From Cololabis saira (lineage: Eukaryota > Chordata > Actinopteri > Beloniformes > Belonidae), in assembly GCF_033807715.1 (NCBI RefSeq), contig NC_084590.1, forward strand, positions 8,136,327 to 8,200,326: a stretch of DNA of 64,000 nucleotides, read 5' to 3'. Every line of letters starts with the position of its first letter. Position 1 is the first letter of the stretch. The position numbers were made by a program, and so were the translations under genes. The notes beneath the pieces were generated by a model. The model worked only from the letters and a program-made list of their open reading frames with translations. It was not told the DNA's origin and ran no database searches. This document shows positions 23,034-34,504 of the stretch, one piece after another.

Positions 23034-23830
23034 GGCGGATCCGGGGGTCGGTCTGGGGGCTTGGCAGACTGGTCAGGGGGTCGGTCTGGGGGTCGGTCTG
23101 GGGGCTTGGCAGGCTGGTCAGGGGGTCGGTCTGGGGGCTTGGCAGGCTGGTCAGGGGGTCGGTCTGGGGGCTTGGCAGGCGGCTCGTCAGAGGGTCGGTC
23201 TGGGGGCTTGGCAGGCGGCTCGTCAGGGGGTCGGTCTGGGGGCTTGGCAGGCGGCTCGTCAGGGGGTCGGTCTGGGGGCTTGGCAGGCGGCTCGTCAGGG
23301 GGTCGGTCTGGGGGCTTGGCAGGCTGGTCCGGGGGTCGGTCTCGGGGCTTGGCAGGCTCGTCAGGGGGTCGGTCTCGGGGCTTGGCAGGCTCGTCAGGGG
23401 GTCGGTCTCGGGGCTTGGCAGGCTCGTCAGGGGGTCGGTCTCGGGGCTTGGCAGGCTCGTCACGGGGTCGGTCTCGGGGCTTGGCAGGCTCGTCAGGGGG
23501 TCGGTCTCGGGGCTTGGCAGGCTGGTCCGGGGGTCGGTCTGGGGGCTTGGCAGGCTGGTCCGGGGGTCGGTCTGGGGGCTTGGCAGGCTGGGCCGGGGGT
23601 CGGTCTGGGACTGCGGCAGGCTGGTCAGGGGGTCGGTCTGGGACTGCGGCAGGCTGGTCAGGGGGTCGGTCTGGGACTGCGGCAGGCTGGTCAGGGGGTC
23701 GGTCTGGGACTGCGGCAGGCTGGTCAGGGGGTCGGTCTGGGACTGCGGCAGACTGGTCAGGGGGTCGGTCTTGGACTGCGGCAGGCTGGTCAGGGGGTCG
23801 GTCTGGGACTGCGGCAGATCCATCCAGGAT
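23034..23830. repeat. 30/33/36-bp minisatellite (GGTCGGTCTGGG type)
   Basis: About 24 units share GGGGGTCGGTCT. From 23034 to 23590 they carry GGGGCTTGGCAGG, and from about 23600 GGGACTGCGGCAGG. Unit length varies only in steps of 3 bp. Confidence 0.9.
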
Positions 23831-23930
23831 CGCCTCAGGAAGGGGAACAGAGACCACCTCCAGAACAGAGACCGGCGGGACTGCCTCAGGAACCGAAGGC
23901 TGCGGGACCGCCTCAGGAACAAGAGTCGGG

Positions 23931-24291
23931 GCAGACAGGATGCGGGGGGCCGGAACCGGGGCAGACAGGATGCGGGGGGCCGGAACCGGGGCAGACAGGA
24001 TGCGGGGGGCCGGAACCGGGGCAGACAGGATGCGGGGGGGCCGGAACCGGGGCAGACAGGATGCGGGGGGCCGGAACCGGAGCAGACAGGATGCGGGGGG
24101 CCGGAACAGGAGCAGACAGGATGCGGGGGGCCGGAACAGGAGCAGACAGGATGCGGGGGGCCGGAACAGGAGCAGACAGGATGCGGGGGGCCGGAACAGG
24201 AGCAGACAGGATGCGGGGGGCCGGAACAGGAGCCGACAGGATGCGGGGGGCCGGAACAGGAGCCGACAGGATGCGGGGGGCCGGAACAGGA
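23931..24291. repeat. 30-bp minisatellite (GCAGACAGGATGCGGGG), 12 units
   Basis: Unit starts fall every 30 bp from 23931, except one 31-bp step between 24021 and 24052 caused by an extra G. Units change from CCGGAACCGG to CCGGAACAGG from left to right. A shorter GGAGCTGGAACA array follows to about 24425. Confidence 0.92.
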
Positions 24292-24847
24292 GCTGGAACA
24301 GGAGCCGGAGCTGGAGCTGGAACAGGAGCCGGAGCAGCAGCTGGAACAGGAGCCGGAGCAGGAGCTGGAGCTGGAACAGCAGCTGGAACAGGAGCCGGAG
24401 CAGGAGCTGGAGCCGGAACAAGCTGGGGCTGGCGCTGACGCCGTCGTCGTTGCCTGCCCTGAAGGCTCCTGGGCCCACCCAGAGCCAGGCGTGTTCCCCA
24501 AAAGGGGTCCCAATACTCCTCCTCCTTGGCCCAGCGCATGTTATCAGCCGATTCTCGGGGAGCAGGAACAAGCTGGGGCTGGGGCCGACGCCGTCGTTGT
24601 CTCCCCTGAGCCTGCAGGCCTCTGGGCCCACCCAGAGCCAGGCGTGTTCCCCAGAAAGGGGGAAGGGACTGGGGTGGGTCTGGGACCACCTCGGGAACAG
24701 CAACAGGCCGGAACTGGGGGCATGTCCCCATCCCCTTCACCGTACGGTGGTAGAACTCCACTTGGTCTCCATAAAAAAAATCCCACAAATCCTCTTCCTT
24801 ACGTGGTAGGTCCATGTTGGCTGGGTTCAGTCTTGGCCAGATTGTAC

Positions 24848-25298
24848 TGTCACGGCTCAGACAGGACAGAGAACCCAAATGCACAACACCAGGCAGGATC
24901 AGAGTCCAAGAGGCTTTAATCTTTGTCAAAAGGCAGGCAGGGGTCAAACCGGGTAGTCAGGCAGATCAGGCAAACAAAACCAAAAACGGACAGGCAAAAT
25001 CCATACCCCAAGAATCAGGCAGGCTCAAAGACAGGCAGGCAGGCAGAAACAAAACAGGATATGCAGGCTGGAAAGCGAGGCAAAAACACACGACAATCTG
25101 GCAAACTAGAAGGTGGAAATGGGCCGGTATATGAGGGGAACTGCTGATGAGGGAAACCAGGTGTGGAGCTGGGCAGGGGAAGCACAGGTGAAGGGAATGA
25201 GTGGATCTCTGGCTGATTAGGGTGGCAGGATCTGGAAAAACAGGGGAGTGAGTTAAACAGTAAAAAAAAACCCTATCCTACACTGTGAAACTGTGACA
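24848..25298 (-). repeat. LTR (5' LTR of the minus-strand element)
   Basis: This is the second 451-bp LTR copy. The 5-bp duplication GGATG follows it at 25299-25303. Confidence 0.88.
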
Positions 25299-25320
25299 GG
25301 ATGGTTTTTTTGTATATCAC

Positions 25321-26230
25321 TAGGGATGCCCCGATACCATTTTTTTCACTCCGAGTACGAGTATTTTAATTTGTGTACTTGCCAATACCGAGTATCGATA
25401 CGATACTTCTACCACAAAAATAACTAGGATAAAAATGCAATGAAAAATGCAATAAATTGGAAGACAGGTTTTATTTGCAACAGATACATTCAATAAAAAT
25501 AAATAAAATGAGTAGAATAACTATTTTAAACAAAAAATAATCTTTCTGTGTAAATAAAAAGTCTCCACACTGGCACTGTCTTCATATTTAAGAAAATATC
25601 AAACATATAACATATCAATGAAACATCATATCGCGGCTCGAGTGCGTCGAGAAGACGGTGAAATGGTCAGTGGCTGGTAATCCAGCGCTATATAACGGTT
25701 AGAGCCTCCGTTATTGTAACGGTCATCTCTTGCCATTGTCTGTCTCTTTTGCAGAACCTGAGCTAATGTTGCTGTTGTGTTCTCGCAGTAACATTAGCAA
25801 ACTCCGTATACTCAGCTTTATGACGCGTCTTGAGATGTTTTATCAAGTTGCTGGTATTAAACGACGTATTCTCCTTTCCTCCTCTTGACTCCTTAGCATC
25901 AGTAGCTTCAGTCTGTCTTGCTTCTGTCGTCGTCCCTTATTTTGAAATATGTCCACACTGCTGACGTCCCGCTGCATTAATTGTTGCTATCTTATCTGAA
26001 ACGGCATTGCCAGTCTCACTCATGTATCACTCTCTTCTCACTCATGTATCACTCTCTTCTCATCACCACTGACTGCAGCTCAACATCTCCCCCTAGAGTC
26101 ACTAATCAGTAACTACAACAACAATCAAGTGGTATCGGTGCGTGGTATCGGAGAATTTTTGCGAGTACGAGTACATGAGAGCACTATCGGCCCCGATACC
26201 AATACCAGTATCGGTATTGGGGCCTCCCTA
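25321..26230. mobile_element. hAT MITE, copy 2 (TSD TATATCAC)
   Basis: The ends TAGGGATGCCCCGATACC and GGCCTCCCTA match copy 1, in the same orientation. A perfect 8-bp duplication TATATCAC lies at 25313-25320 and 26231-26238. A tandem repeat of about 23 bp (TCACTCATGTATCACTCTCT) occurs near 26018-26060. Confidence 0.85.
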
Positions 26231-26835
26231 TATATCACCATCATGTTTGGTGGTCGTTTGGTGCAGGAGGAAGCGGTTAGAAATTGTTAAAGAGAGCTGT
26301 TCTGGGGGGGTCAAATACATGACCCCCCCTTCTCACCAACCAATCAGATAATTATATGGCAACTGTTTAGCTCATCGTGATAAGCAGCCGTCCCATCCAC
26401 AGAAGCTTGAGTCTTCCTGCCAGCGGTCCAAGTTTGAGTCCCGGTCCAACTGCTCAGAGCAAGGATGGAGGGTCTTAAGACTGTTCCAGGGTCCCTACAC
26501 TTACATCAGTGGTCAAATAGTTTCCCCGTAACACAGATGGTCCTACATTTGACAAGTTAGAGTGTGGTGATGTTTTAAGAGTTTTGCTCCATAATATTAA
26601 TTTCTAACACATTTGATGTTATTTCTAATTTTTTGTTCATTGTTTTGTGTTTACAGTTCTCTTAAAAGGTGGCTAAGAGACTAAACAAAGAGGAAATGTA
26701 TATTTTTGTTTTGTAAAGAGAAAAGAGCACTTTATTTTTCTACCAGAAACACACTAGTAGGAAGTTTGGATGTTTGAGCTCGGGCTCGACGACGTCTACT
26801 TCAGTCATGGTACTTCCAGACCAGCAGGGAGAGCC
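26231..26835. other. No recognisable feature
   Basis: No coding frame, repeat unit or transposon terminus is apparent. Confidence 0.35.
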
Positions 26836-27431
26836 GTTTCACCTGAAAACATTCTTGCTCAAGTTTTCTCACACTTTACAGATAATCACGGTCACTGGTT
26901 GGTTCTTATCATTACATTGATAACTGGGAATGTATTATACTAAACGTTTACGGCAATAATAACATGAATGAAAATAAAAGGTTTTTAGATGAGATAACGT
27001 CTTGGAATTACATATTCAACTGGAAACAAAATAACAGGAGGGGTCCTAAACTTATGATCTCAAGTCATCCTGATACCGTCTTCAATCATTTTTACAATGA
27101 ACCAAGTCTAACTGACACTTGGAGACGCAAGTAACTCCATATTCTTGGTTTAGTCCTAATTATCATTTAAAATCTAGAATGGACAGCTGGCCTATTTCAA
27201 AGTATTGATTAGATTATGATGTCGGCTCCTATAACCGATCATGGTATCATCAGCATAGATATTAAATCTAAAACACACTCAATAAATCCTGGAGATTCAA
27301 CTCAAGTCTGCTTAGAAGTGAAACATGTTCCCCAAACATCTGGTTTCTGAGGAATTACATTAAGTCATCTGAAAAACCTATGACTCCGGATAAGAAATCA
27401 GAATTCTTTAAATAGAAGTACACTATTTCCT
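26836..27431 (+). mobile_element. Decayed L1-type LINE relic, left part (endonuclease)
   Basis: Broken translation includes VFNHFYNEPSLTDTW and APITDHGIISIDIKSK, the late endonuclease motifs of fish L1 ORF2. Stops and shifts are frequent. The relic is cut at 27431 by a TTAA-target element and continues at 34505. Confidence 0.6.
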
Positions 27432-27504
27432 TTAAAGGGGACCTATTATGGCATTTAATGTATATTTTAAACAGGCCTTGAATTTCTTAAAAACAATCTA
27501 AAGC

Positions 27505-27855
27505 GACTGTGCCCATCGGACCCAACGAGAGAAACCCGGAGAGGGGAACCCACCTCGGCCTTTTATCGTGAGGGTCCACTTCTTTCATGTCCGGAACCAG
27601 ATTCTACAGTGGGCTGGGGAAACTCCACTTCTTCTCAAAGGCAAAAGGATTTCTGTGTTTCCTGACTATACATCTTCCGTCGCCAAGAAACGAGCCGCGT
27701 TCAGCGCGGTGAAGCACAACCTCCGCTCCTTTCCAGAGGTGAAGTTTGGTCTTCTCTTCCCGGCGGTCCTCAGAGTCACCATGCCAGACGGGACATCACG
27801 CAGGTTTGAGGACCCTGTTGCGGCCGCTGACTTTGTTACTGAAAACTGTAAGTAG
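27505..27855 (+). pseudogene. L1 ORF1 C-terminal domain, 5'-truncated
   Basis: The frame is open from the first inserted base. It encodes PPRPFIVRVHFFHVR, KGKRISVFPDYTSSVAKKR and LLFPAVLRVTMPDG before a stop at 27853-27855. This matches the RNA-binding C-terminal domain of L1 ORF1p, a nucleic-acid chaperone that coats L1 RNA. The coiled-coil and RRM portions are lost because insertion was 5'-truncated. Confidence 0.75.
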
Positions 27856-28097
27856 ACGGCTCCGTCCAGTTATGATGCGAGGAGTCTGAAAATGATCGCG
27901 CTGTTCTTTTTTATGCGTCAGCTGGACTGTTTACATTAATGTGAACTGCTTTCCCCAAGATCTCACTCTATCGACCTGATAGTATTTTTTAGTTTGTATG
28001 TGAGTGTTTTTTTTTCCCTTCTTTATTGGTTTCTTGTACGGGACTGTATATACTGTCCTAAAAATGGTTTAATAATATCATCCCTGCTATTTTCGTT

Positions 28098-28101
<4 letters not shown>

Positions 28102-28150
<49 letters not shown>
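28102..28150. repeat. TG dinucleotide repeat
   Basis: About 24 TG units lie in the ORF1-ORF2 spacer of the L1 copy. The Cys-Val repeat in the overlapping frame is an artefact. Confidence 0.92.
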
Positions 28151-28152
<2 letters not shown>

Positions 28153-28698
28153 CTCCCTCCCCCCTTTTTTTCCCCCTCCTTTGTTAGTTTGATTTTTATT
28201 CGAATATTTATTTATTTATTTTTTTTAATAATTTTTTTTTTCTTTTTTTTTCTTCTTTCTTCCTCTTTTAATTTATTTGTTTATTTAATTACCTTTCCTA
28301 TTTTGTTTTTGATTCCCTTATTCATTTACCTTAGTGATGCCCTTTTCTGCTAGTTACTGTTTTTTCAGGTGGGGGTGTTCAGTGGATAGTACAATGTGCA
28401 TTTGATTACTCTTTAGGTCGCATTTCATCCCAGGTAGCTCTGCTGAGTTCCTGTTAGAGCTACCATGGAGTGTGAAGTATTTGGGTTTATGGAGGTGATT
28501 GCACGCATCTCAGTTGGGGAGATGCCTGTGCGTGGGTGGGATAGGGGGTGGGTTTTCTGTGTTTTTGTTTCTGTTCGGTGTATTTGGTTTTTTGGTTTTT
28601 CTGTTGGTTGTGTTGCTGGTCAGTTTGATCTTCAAACTCACTGTAAGGTCGGTTCGCCTGTCATTGTCACTGATATCTTTATTCTCCCCTATTTTTGA

Positions 28699-31600
28699 AT
28701 GGTCCAGACCGGGTTGATACAACATCCTGATGGGAAAGCGCTAAAGTTTGTCAGTTGGAACTGTAAAGGATTAAACTCCCCTGTTAAGCGCAGTAGGATC
28801 CTACATCACCTTCAACATGTGGGAGCTCAAGTAATATATCTCCAAGAAACGCACTTCAAACCATCTATTTTTTCTAGGATTAAGAGTGGGTGGGTTGGTC
28901 ATGCTTACTATTCATCATTTCATAGCAAATCTAGAGGGGTTGCAATTTTGTTGCATAAATCAGTTCCCTTTGTATGCTCTAATGTGGTCTCTGATCCAGG
29001 TGGCAGGTACCTGATTGTTACTGGTAGGGTGTATGATACCCCAGTTTTACTAGTGAATGTGTATGCCCCCAATTGGGATAACCCAGATTTCTTTAGGCAG
29101 CTCTTCTCTAATTTACCTGATATGTCTTCGCACTTCCTTATCTTAGGGGGTGACTTCAATTGTTGGCTGAGTCCAGAGCTGGACTGCTATTCGTCAAAAA
29201 TCACTACCCCTTCGAGATCTGCCAGAACAATTAAGACCTTCATGGACGAGTTTGCAATTTCAGATCCCTGGCGTTTTTTTAATCCCTCCGGTAAAGCGTT
29301 TTCCTTTTTCTCCCATGTACACCGCACGTTCACACGAATAGACTATTTTCTGATGGATAATAGAATTCTCCCTTCCGTGAGCTCCTGCTCTTATGAGGCT
29401 ACAGTCATTTCTGATCACTCCCCTGTCACAATGAGTGTCCAATTTAGGGGGATAGTTTGTGCACAGGCCCCGTGGCGTTTTAATATACGCTTACTCTCGG
29501 ATGAAAATTTTGTAGAATTAATGTCCAACGAAATTGATGTATTTTTGAGTATAAATAAGACCCCTGGTATTTCTCCTTCCATATTGTGGGAAACCTTAAA
29601 AGCTTACATTAGAGGGCAAGTGATCTCTTATGTAAGTAATGAGAGAAAACAAAAGAGGAAAAAATTGGACGAAATAGAAAAACGTATTGCTCAGCTGGAC
29701 AGTTTATATGCTACATCACCAACCCCAGACCTGTATAAAGAACGCCTCTCTCTCCAGTCAGAATTCAACACGCTGACCACAGACCATGCTGTTGAACTAC
29801 TCCTTAAGTCCAGAAGTAATTATTATGAACAGGGTGACAAAGCTGGCAGGTTATTGGCCCATCAATTACGACAATCTGCCTCTTCTCACCAAATCCCCCA
29901 AATTCAAACATCGGTAGATATTACAATAGACCCCAAAAGAATTAACGATGAATTCAAAAAACTATTATGCTTCATTATACACGTCTGAAGCTGATTCGAA
30001 TACGCAGGACTTTGACAGTTTCTTTGCTACTGTTGAAATTCCTCCGGTTCACCCTGACATGGTTAAAAAATTGGAGATGCCAATAACCATTAGTGAACTT
30101 TCTGTTGCTATCACATCTATGCAAGGTGGCAAATGCCCAGGGCCGGACGGCTACCCAATTGAGTTTTACAGAACATTCCGATATAAATTAGCTCCCATTT
30201 TGATAGCTATGTTTAATGAGTCATTTACATCTCTTAGTCTACCCCCAACACTTAGTCAAGCATCTATCTCTCTTATCCTCAAAGAATAAAGATCCCCTCG
30301 CTTACTCCTCCTACAGGCCGATCAGTTTGTTAAATGTAGATTTTAAATTGCTGTCTAAAATGCTGGCCCTACGTTTGGAAACTGTGCTACCAACCATTAT
30401 CTCTCCCCACCAAACTGGATTTATTAAAGATAGGCACTCTTTTTTTAACTTAAGACGACTTTTTGATACTATCTATCATCACCCCATGACATCTGTGCCA
30501 GAAGCTGTGATATCTTTAGATGCTGAAAAGGCCTTTGATCGCGTGGAGTGGAAGTATCTATTTTTCACCTTAGAGAAGTTTGGCTTTGGTGAGAATTTTG
30601 TCACATGGGTGAAGCTACTTTATTCATCCCCTGTAGCCTCGGTTAGGACAAATAACACCCAGTCAGAATACTTTCCTCTTCATCGCTCCACCCGCCAGGG
30701 TTGTCCCCTGAGCCCCCTCTTGTTCGCCTTAGCCATTGAGCCCCTCTCCATTGCGCTTCGTTGTGACCCCCACATTACAGGTATTTTCAGGAATGGGATG
30801 GAACAGAGAGTTTCTCTTTACGCGGATGATCTCCTCCTTTACGTTTCAAATTTTCCCATTTCTATCCCTGCAGCTCTCAATATATTTAACTCATTTGGGG
30901 CAATATCAGGCTACAAATTAAATTTAAATAAAAGTGAGTTATTTCCTTTGAATAAGGCAGCATGTGAGTACCCACTCCATAGCTTACCATTTAAAACTGC
31001 AAAGCACTCTTTCACCTACTTAGGGGTTCAGGTTACTGACAAGTTTAAAGATCTTTATAAGGCTAATTTTGTTCCCCTTCTGTCCCGTATGCAAGAGGAT
31101 TTTGACCGGTGGTCAGTGCTGAACTTATCCTTAGCTGCCCGAATTAATTCAGTCAAGATGAACACCCTGCCGAAGTTCTTGTATTTATTTCAGTGTGTAC
31201 CCGTTTTCCTCCCACAAAAGTTTTTTTGCAAAATTGATACCGTTATTTCAGAATTTATTTGGAACAAGAAAATTCCAAGGATCCGCAAGCAATTTTTGCA
31301 GAGGCCAAAGGCGTTGGGAGGAATGGCTCTACCGAATTTCAGGTTTTATTACTGGGCAGCCAATGTCAGAATAATTCAGTTTTGGCTACAATTTGACTCA
31401 TACCCCTCCCCTCCCATCTGGCTTAAAATGGAAGCAGCTTCATGTGGCCCAGTGTCACTTTCGGCTTTAGCCCATTCTCCCATTCAGAGTTTTTCTTCTG
31501 ATTACACAAAAAATGTCATTGTTAAATCGTCCCTGCGAGTCTGGAATCAGTTCAGACGTTGCTTTGGTCTCCAGACATATTCTATACTGGCTCCAATAAC

Positions 31601-32525
31601 TGCAAATCACATTTTTCCTCCATCTTTGGTGGACCGTGCATTTGCTATCTGGTCTAGTCTTGGCATCAAATCATTTAAAGATCTATACATAGATGACACT
31701 TTTGCATCTTTCCAACAGTTATCTGAGAAATTTAGCCTACCCAGACAACACCTCTTCAGGTTTTTTCAGATTCGCAGTTTTGTTAAAAATAGATTCCCTC
31801 AATTTCCTAATGCACCCACAGATTCTCCATTGGAGTCATTCCTTAAGCCGGCACCTGCCCTGAAGGGAATGATGTCACACTTCTACACTCATATTCATTC
31901 TCTTCGTCTTGTCTCTTTAAATTCAATTAAAGCACTTTGGGAAACAGACCTGGGAGAGGAGATCTCAGAGGATCTCTGGGAGGAGGCTCTTAACAGAGTC
32001 CATACGTCTTCCATCTGCGCAAAACATTGACTTATTCAGTGTAAAATTGTTCACCATGCGCACTTCACAAAGGTCAGGCTCTCTAAGATCTACAAGGAGG
32101 TGGACCCAACTTGTGACAGGTGTCACCAGGCCCCAGCAAGTCACGTGCATATGTTCTGGTCCTGTCCTGCTTTACACTCTTATTGGAAAGAAATCTTTGG
32201 ATCATTATCAAGGGTTACTCATAAAGTAATAGAGCCTAATGCAATGATTGCGTTGTTTGGCACATCTCCACCCACAATACCACTCACCTCCTCGGAAGCT
32301 GCTTTTATAGCCTTTGTTACTCTACTAGAGAGACGCTTGATCTTACTCAAGTGGAAATCTCCAACTCCTCCTTCGCACACAGTATGGATAAGAGAAGTCC
32401 TTCATTTTGTTAGACTAGAAAGGATTAGATGCGTTTTGAGGGGCTCCCTAGGAAAATTTTATAAGACGTGGGACCCGTTTTTTGTGTATGTTCGAGAGCT
32501 GGACTTCCCAGCGATTCCCGAGTGA
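28699..32525 (+). pseudogene. L1 ORF2 (endonuclease plus reverse transcriptase), three lesions
   Basis: Endonuclease motifs are VSWNCKGLN, YLQETHF, NVYAPN, LGGDFNC, RIDYFLMDN and SDHSPV (28699 to about 29450). RT motifs are CPGPDGYPIEFY, YRPISLLNVDFKLLSKML, SLDAEKAFDRVEW, RQGCPLSPLLFALAIEPLS and the catalytic LYADDLLLYV. The C-terminal part has the CDRCHQAPASHVHMFWSCP motif. The frame shifts once near 29955-29985 and again near 30250-30288. A lone TGA at 32028-32030 then interrupts an otherwise open frame ending at 32525. The protein would nick target DNA and copy L1 RNA into it. The few lesions suggest a fairly young copy. Confidence 0.88.
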
Positions 32526-33259
32526 CCCATTATATATTTCAGTGGTATAGTTGAGACATGACAGATTGCCGAACTGACCAACAACTATTACTTTATTTTT
32601 TAGTATTTTGTGTTATTATTCATATACTGTATTTATATATTTTTACGTTATTAAGCTATCTTTTGTCTTTAGTCTTTGTCTTGAGTTTTGTCCTTTTAGT
32701 TTGTAGTATTTGTCCTGTCTTGGTTTATTTTTGGTCTTATTCTGTTTTTATCTTGCCTGCTTCTTGCATTGTTTCATCATTACTCCATTGACCAATGTTA
32801 CTGTAATGTTGTTGTTTTTATTTGAAAATTCCAATAAACAGATTGTGGAAAAAAAAAAAACAATCTAAAGCTTGTTTTTTCTAGATAAAACAGAAATTCA
32901 GCCTGTGGGCCATGTCTCTAGTTTTACCGATTCTAACCCCATTTTCTGTGAGGGATTCTGAGGGGAGGGGAGGCTATGATAATGAGGCTCTGTGCTGATT
33001 GGCTGCTTGAATGACGTATAGCAGGGGAGGGAACAAAGCCTCGCTCCGTGAGAAGAGCCGGCTGCGTACACAAAGCGTGTCCCATGCGAGGGAGCTCCGG
33101 CGACAAAATAAATTCCATTGTTTTATTTTCTTTGTATTGGACTGTCCTAACTGGCCGCAAGTTTAACGGTTTCAGGTTGGACAGAGAGCGTCCGATGTCA
33201 CGCAGCTCGACGTGATAGTCGGACACTCGCATGCAGTTACACGCTGTAAACGGATCTTA

Positions 33260-33346
33260 AGCCTGAATTACGGTTCTGCGTTAAATCGACGCGTACCCTA
33301 CGCTGTAGGCTCTGCGTTGGTGTAACGCAGAACCATAAATCAGCCT
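33260..33346. mobile_element. Short PIF/Harbinger-type MITE (87 bp, TTA duplication)
   Basis: The element starts AGCCTGAATTACGGTTCTGC and ends AACCATAAATCAGCCT, with TTA on both sides. The middle is a palindrome around TACGCTGTAGG. Confidence 0.75.
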
Positions 33347-33689
33347 TTAGTTCCCTGACCAGGTCACCTCGTTTTCACACTAATTCACACAGGAAGATTT
33401 AATTGAATTCTAAACAGTTACACCACAGTTATTTACTCAGATTCCTCATCATTTCATTTATGTTACAAGACAAATGAATCATGTTAACTGTAAAGAAATC
33501 ACAACACTGAATTTTCACAAATGGCAACTTTATTGTTAAAAAAATAAAACATAAGTTGTATTTAAATAACATGTATGCACTATTGCTGGCTCAAGGAAGG
33601 ACCGTGCGTCTTCTGAAGGTGTCGTTGAACAGCTTGGAAGATCTGAAACCATAAACAGAAGAAAAATGTATTATTAATAGAGCTCTGGT

Positions 33690-34215
33690 GTTACCTAACA
33701 CTCCGTTAGGGAACACCGGAGCTCCGGAGCTACTCACCGGTCCGGTCCGGTGAGTAGCTCCGGAGCTAAATACTTAGCCCATGCAAAGATCACACTTGTA
33801 AACAAATATAAATAACATAAAGAAATAACGTCACTTACCGCTGACTCGTGTGCAGTTGCCGGGTCCGTACTGTTGGTACTGATCCTTTTATGAGGGTAAA
33901 TGTCGATGCAAAACCTAATGTTTACTGTCCCTTGTTGTTGAAACAGCCACCGCTTCGAGTGAGTGGCTCCGTTAGGGAACACTGGAGCCACCGGAGCTGC
34001 TCACCGGTCCGGTCCAGTGAGTGGCCTCGGTGCTCCGGAGCTAAGCTAAATACTTAGCCCATGTAAAGATCATACTTGTAGAGAAATATAAATAACGTAA
34101 AAAAAATAACGTCACTTACCGCTGACTCGTGTGCAGTTGCCGGGTCCGTGCTGTTGGTACTGTTCCTTTTATGAGGGTAAATGTCGATGCAAAAACTGTC
34201 CCTCGCTGTGGAAAC
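33690..34215. repeat. Tandem duplication of about 290 bp containing a perfect hairpin
   Basis: The block running from the GTCCGGTGAGTRGC region through AATAACGTCACTTACCGCTG to ATGAGGGTAAATGTCGATGC occurs twice. At the start of the first copy, 33721-33740 is complemented exactly by 33747-33766 with a 6-nt loop. The corresponding hairpin in the second copy (near 33980-34031) has decayed. The unit is absent from the related TTAA element at 48428. Confidence 0.75.
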
Positions 34216-34504
34216 AGCTACCGCTTCTAAACAATGGCGGAGCTCCAGCCGGCGGAGAGAGTTGTGGGCGTGGTTTCAGCAGCAGAGGCCGGCCTATGGA
34301 TTCTGCTCCTATCGTTACGTAACGACGGGAGCAGATTCTGAACGGCTCATAGAAATCACATGACACTGGAAGATTCAGCCGGGCGGCTGTACAGACCCTG
34401 CAGAATTTCATGGGATTTCATCTTTTCTGTGTTGGCAGGGTGAGGGGAGACCACTTTATATATGTTAAAACAAGAAAAAACGTGTTTTTCATAATAGGTC
34501 CCCT

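Larger units (their letters stand above)
22841..24815 (-). pseudogene. Proline-rich tandem-repeat ORF of the LTR element, one frameshift
   Basis: The minus-strand frame starts MDLPRKEEDLWDFFYGDQ at 24815 and would end in the 3' LTR at 22841, about 655 codons. The N-terminal 110 residues or so include two copies of a PFWGTRLALGGPR block. Then follow Pro-Ala-Val, PAPRILSAPV, DRPPDQPAAVP and DRPPDEPAKPP repeats, and a unique C-terminus with PWVGGF. The DNA units are 30, 33 or 36 bp, so repeat-number changes keep the frame. A single extra G in a G run near 24028-24035 breaks it. The function is unknown. It could be a structural or RNA-packaging protein, or the frame may only reflect stop-free repeats, since the opposite strand is also open for 687 codons. 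Confidence 0.5.
22411..25298 (-). mobile_element. Complete non-autonomous LTR retrotransposon with minisatellite interior
   Basis: Two 451-bp LTRs in direct orientation look identical by eye and are flanked by a perfect 5-bp duplication GGATG (22406-22410 and 25299-25303). Read on the minus strand, the purine tract GAGGGGGGGGTTC sits directly before the 3' LTR. The leader after the 5' LTR (GTACAATCTGGCCAAGAC) and first codons (LNPANMD) resemble fish Gypsy elements. No capsid, protease, RT, RNase H or integrase motif is present. In their place is one long frame of proline-rich tandem repeats. Identical LTRs imply a recent insertion; enzymes must have come from another element. Confidence 0.85.
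27505..32855 (+). mobile_element. L1-type LINE, 5.35 kb, near full length
   Basis: The insertion starts inside ORF1 and ends with AATAAA (32833-32838) and a poly-A tail. A target duplication of up to 16 bp (AAAAACAATCTAAAGC, 27489-27504 and 32856-32871) flanks it. ORF1 C-terminus, a pyrimidine- and TG-rich spacer, and ORF2 with endonuclease, RT and a Cys/His motif follow in order. Only about three disabling lesions are seen in ORF2. Confidence 0.88.
27436..34504. mobile_element. TTAA-target MITE, copy 1, split by a later L1
   Basis: The termini AGGGGACCTATTATGGC and CATAATAGGTCCCCT are inverted repeats. TTAA precedes the left end and TTCA follows the right end, a probably mutated duplication. 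Blocks at 27436-27504 and 32872-33255 align with the second copy at 48428-49381. TTAA targets are typical of piggyBac and Kolobok elements. About 5.35 kb of the span is a later L1. Confidence 0.75.

Noticed and set aside
22856..24919. Plus-strand open frame of 687 codons (and 582 in a second frame)
   Set aside because: Both are open because the minisatellite units are multiples of three and lack stops. The element's LTR and polypurine tract orientation points to the minus strand.
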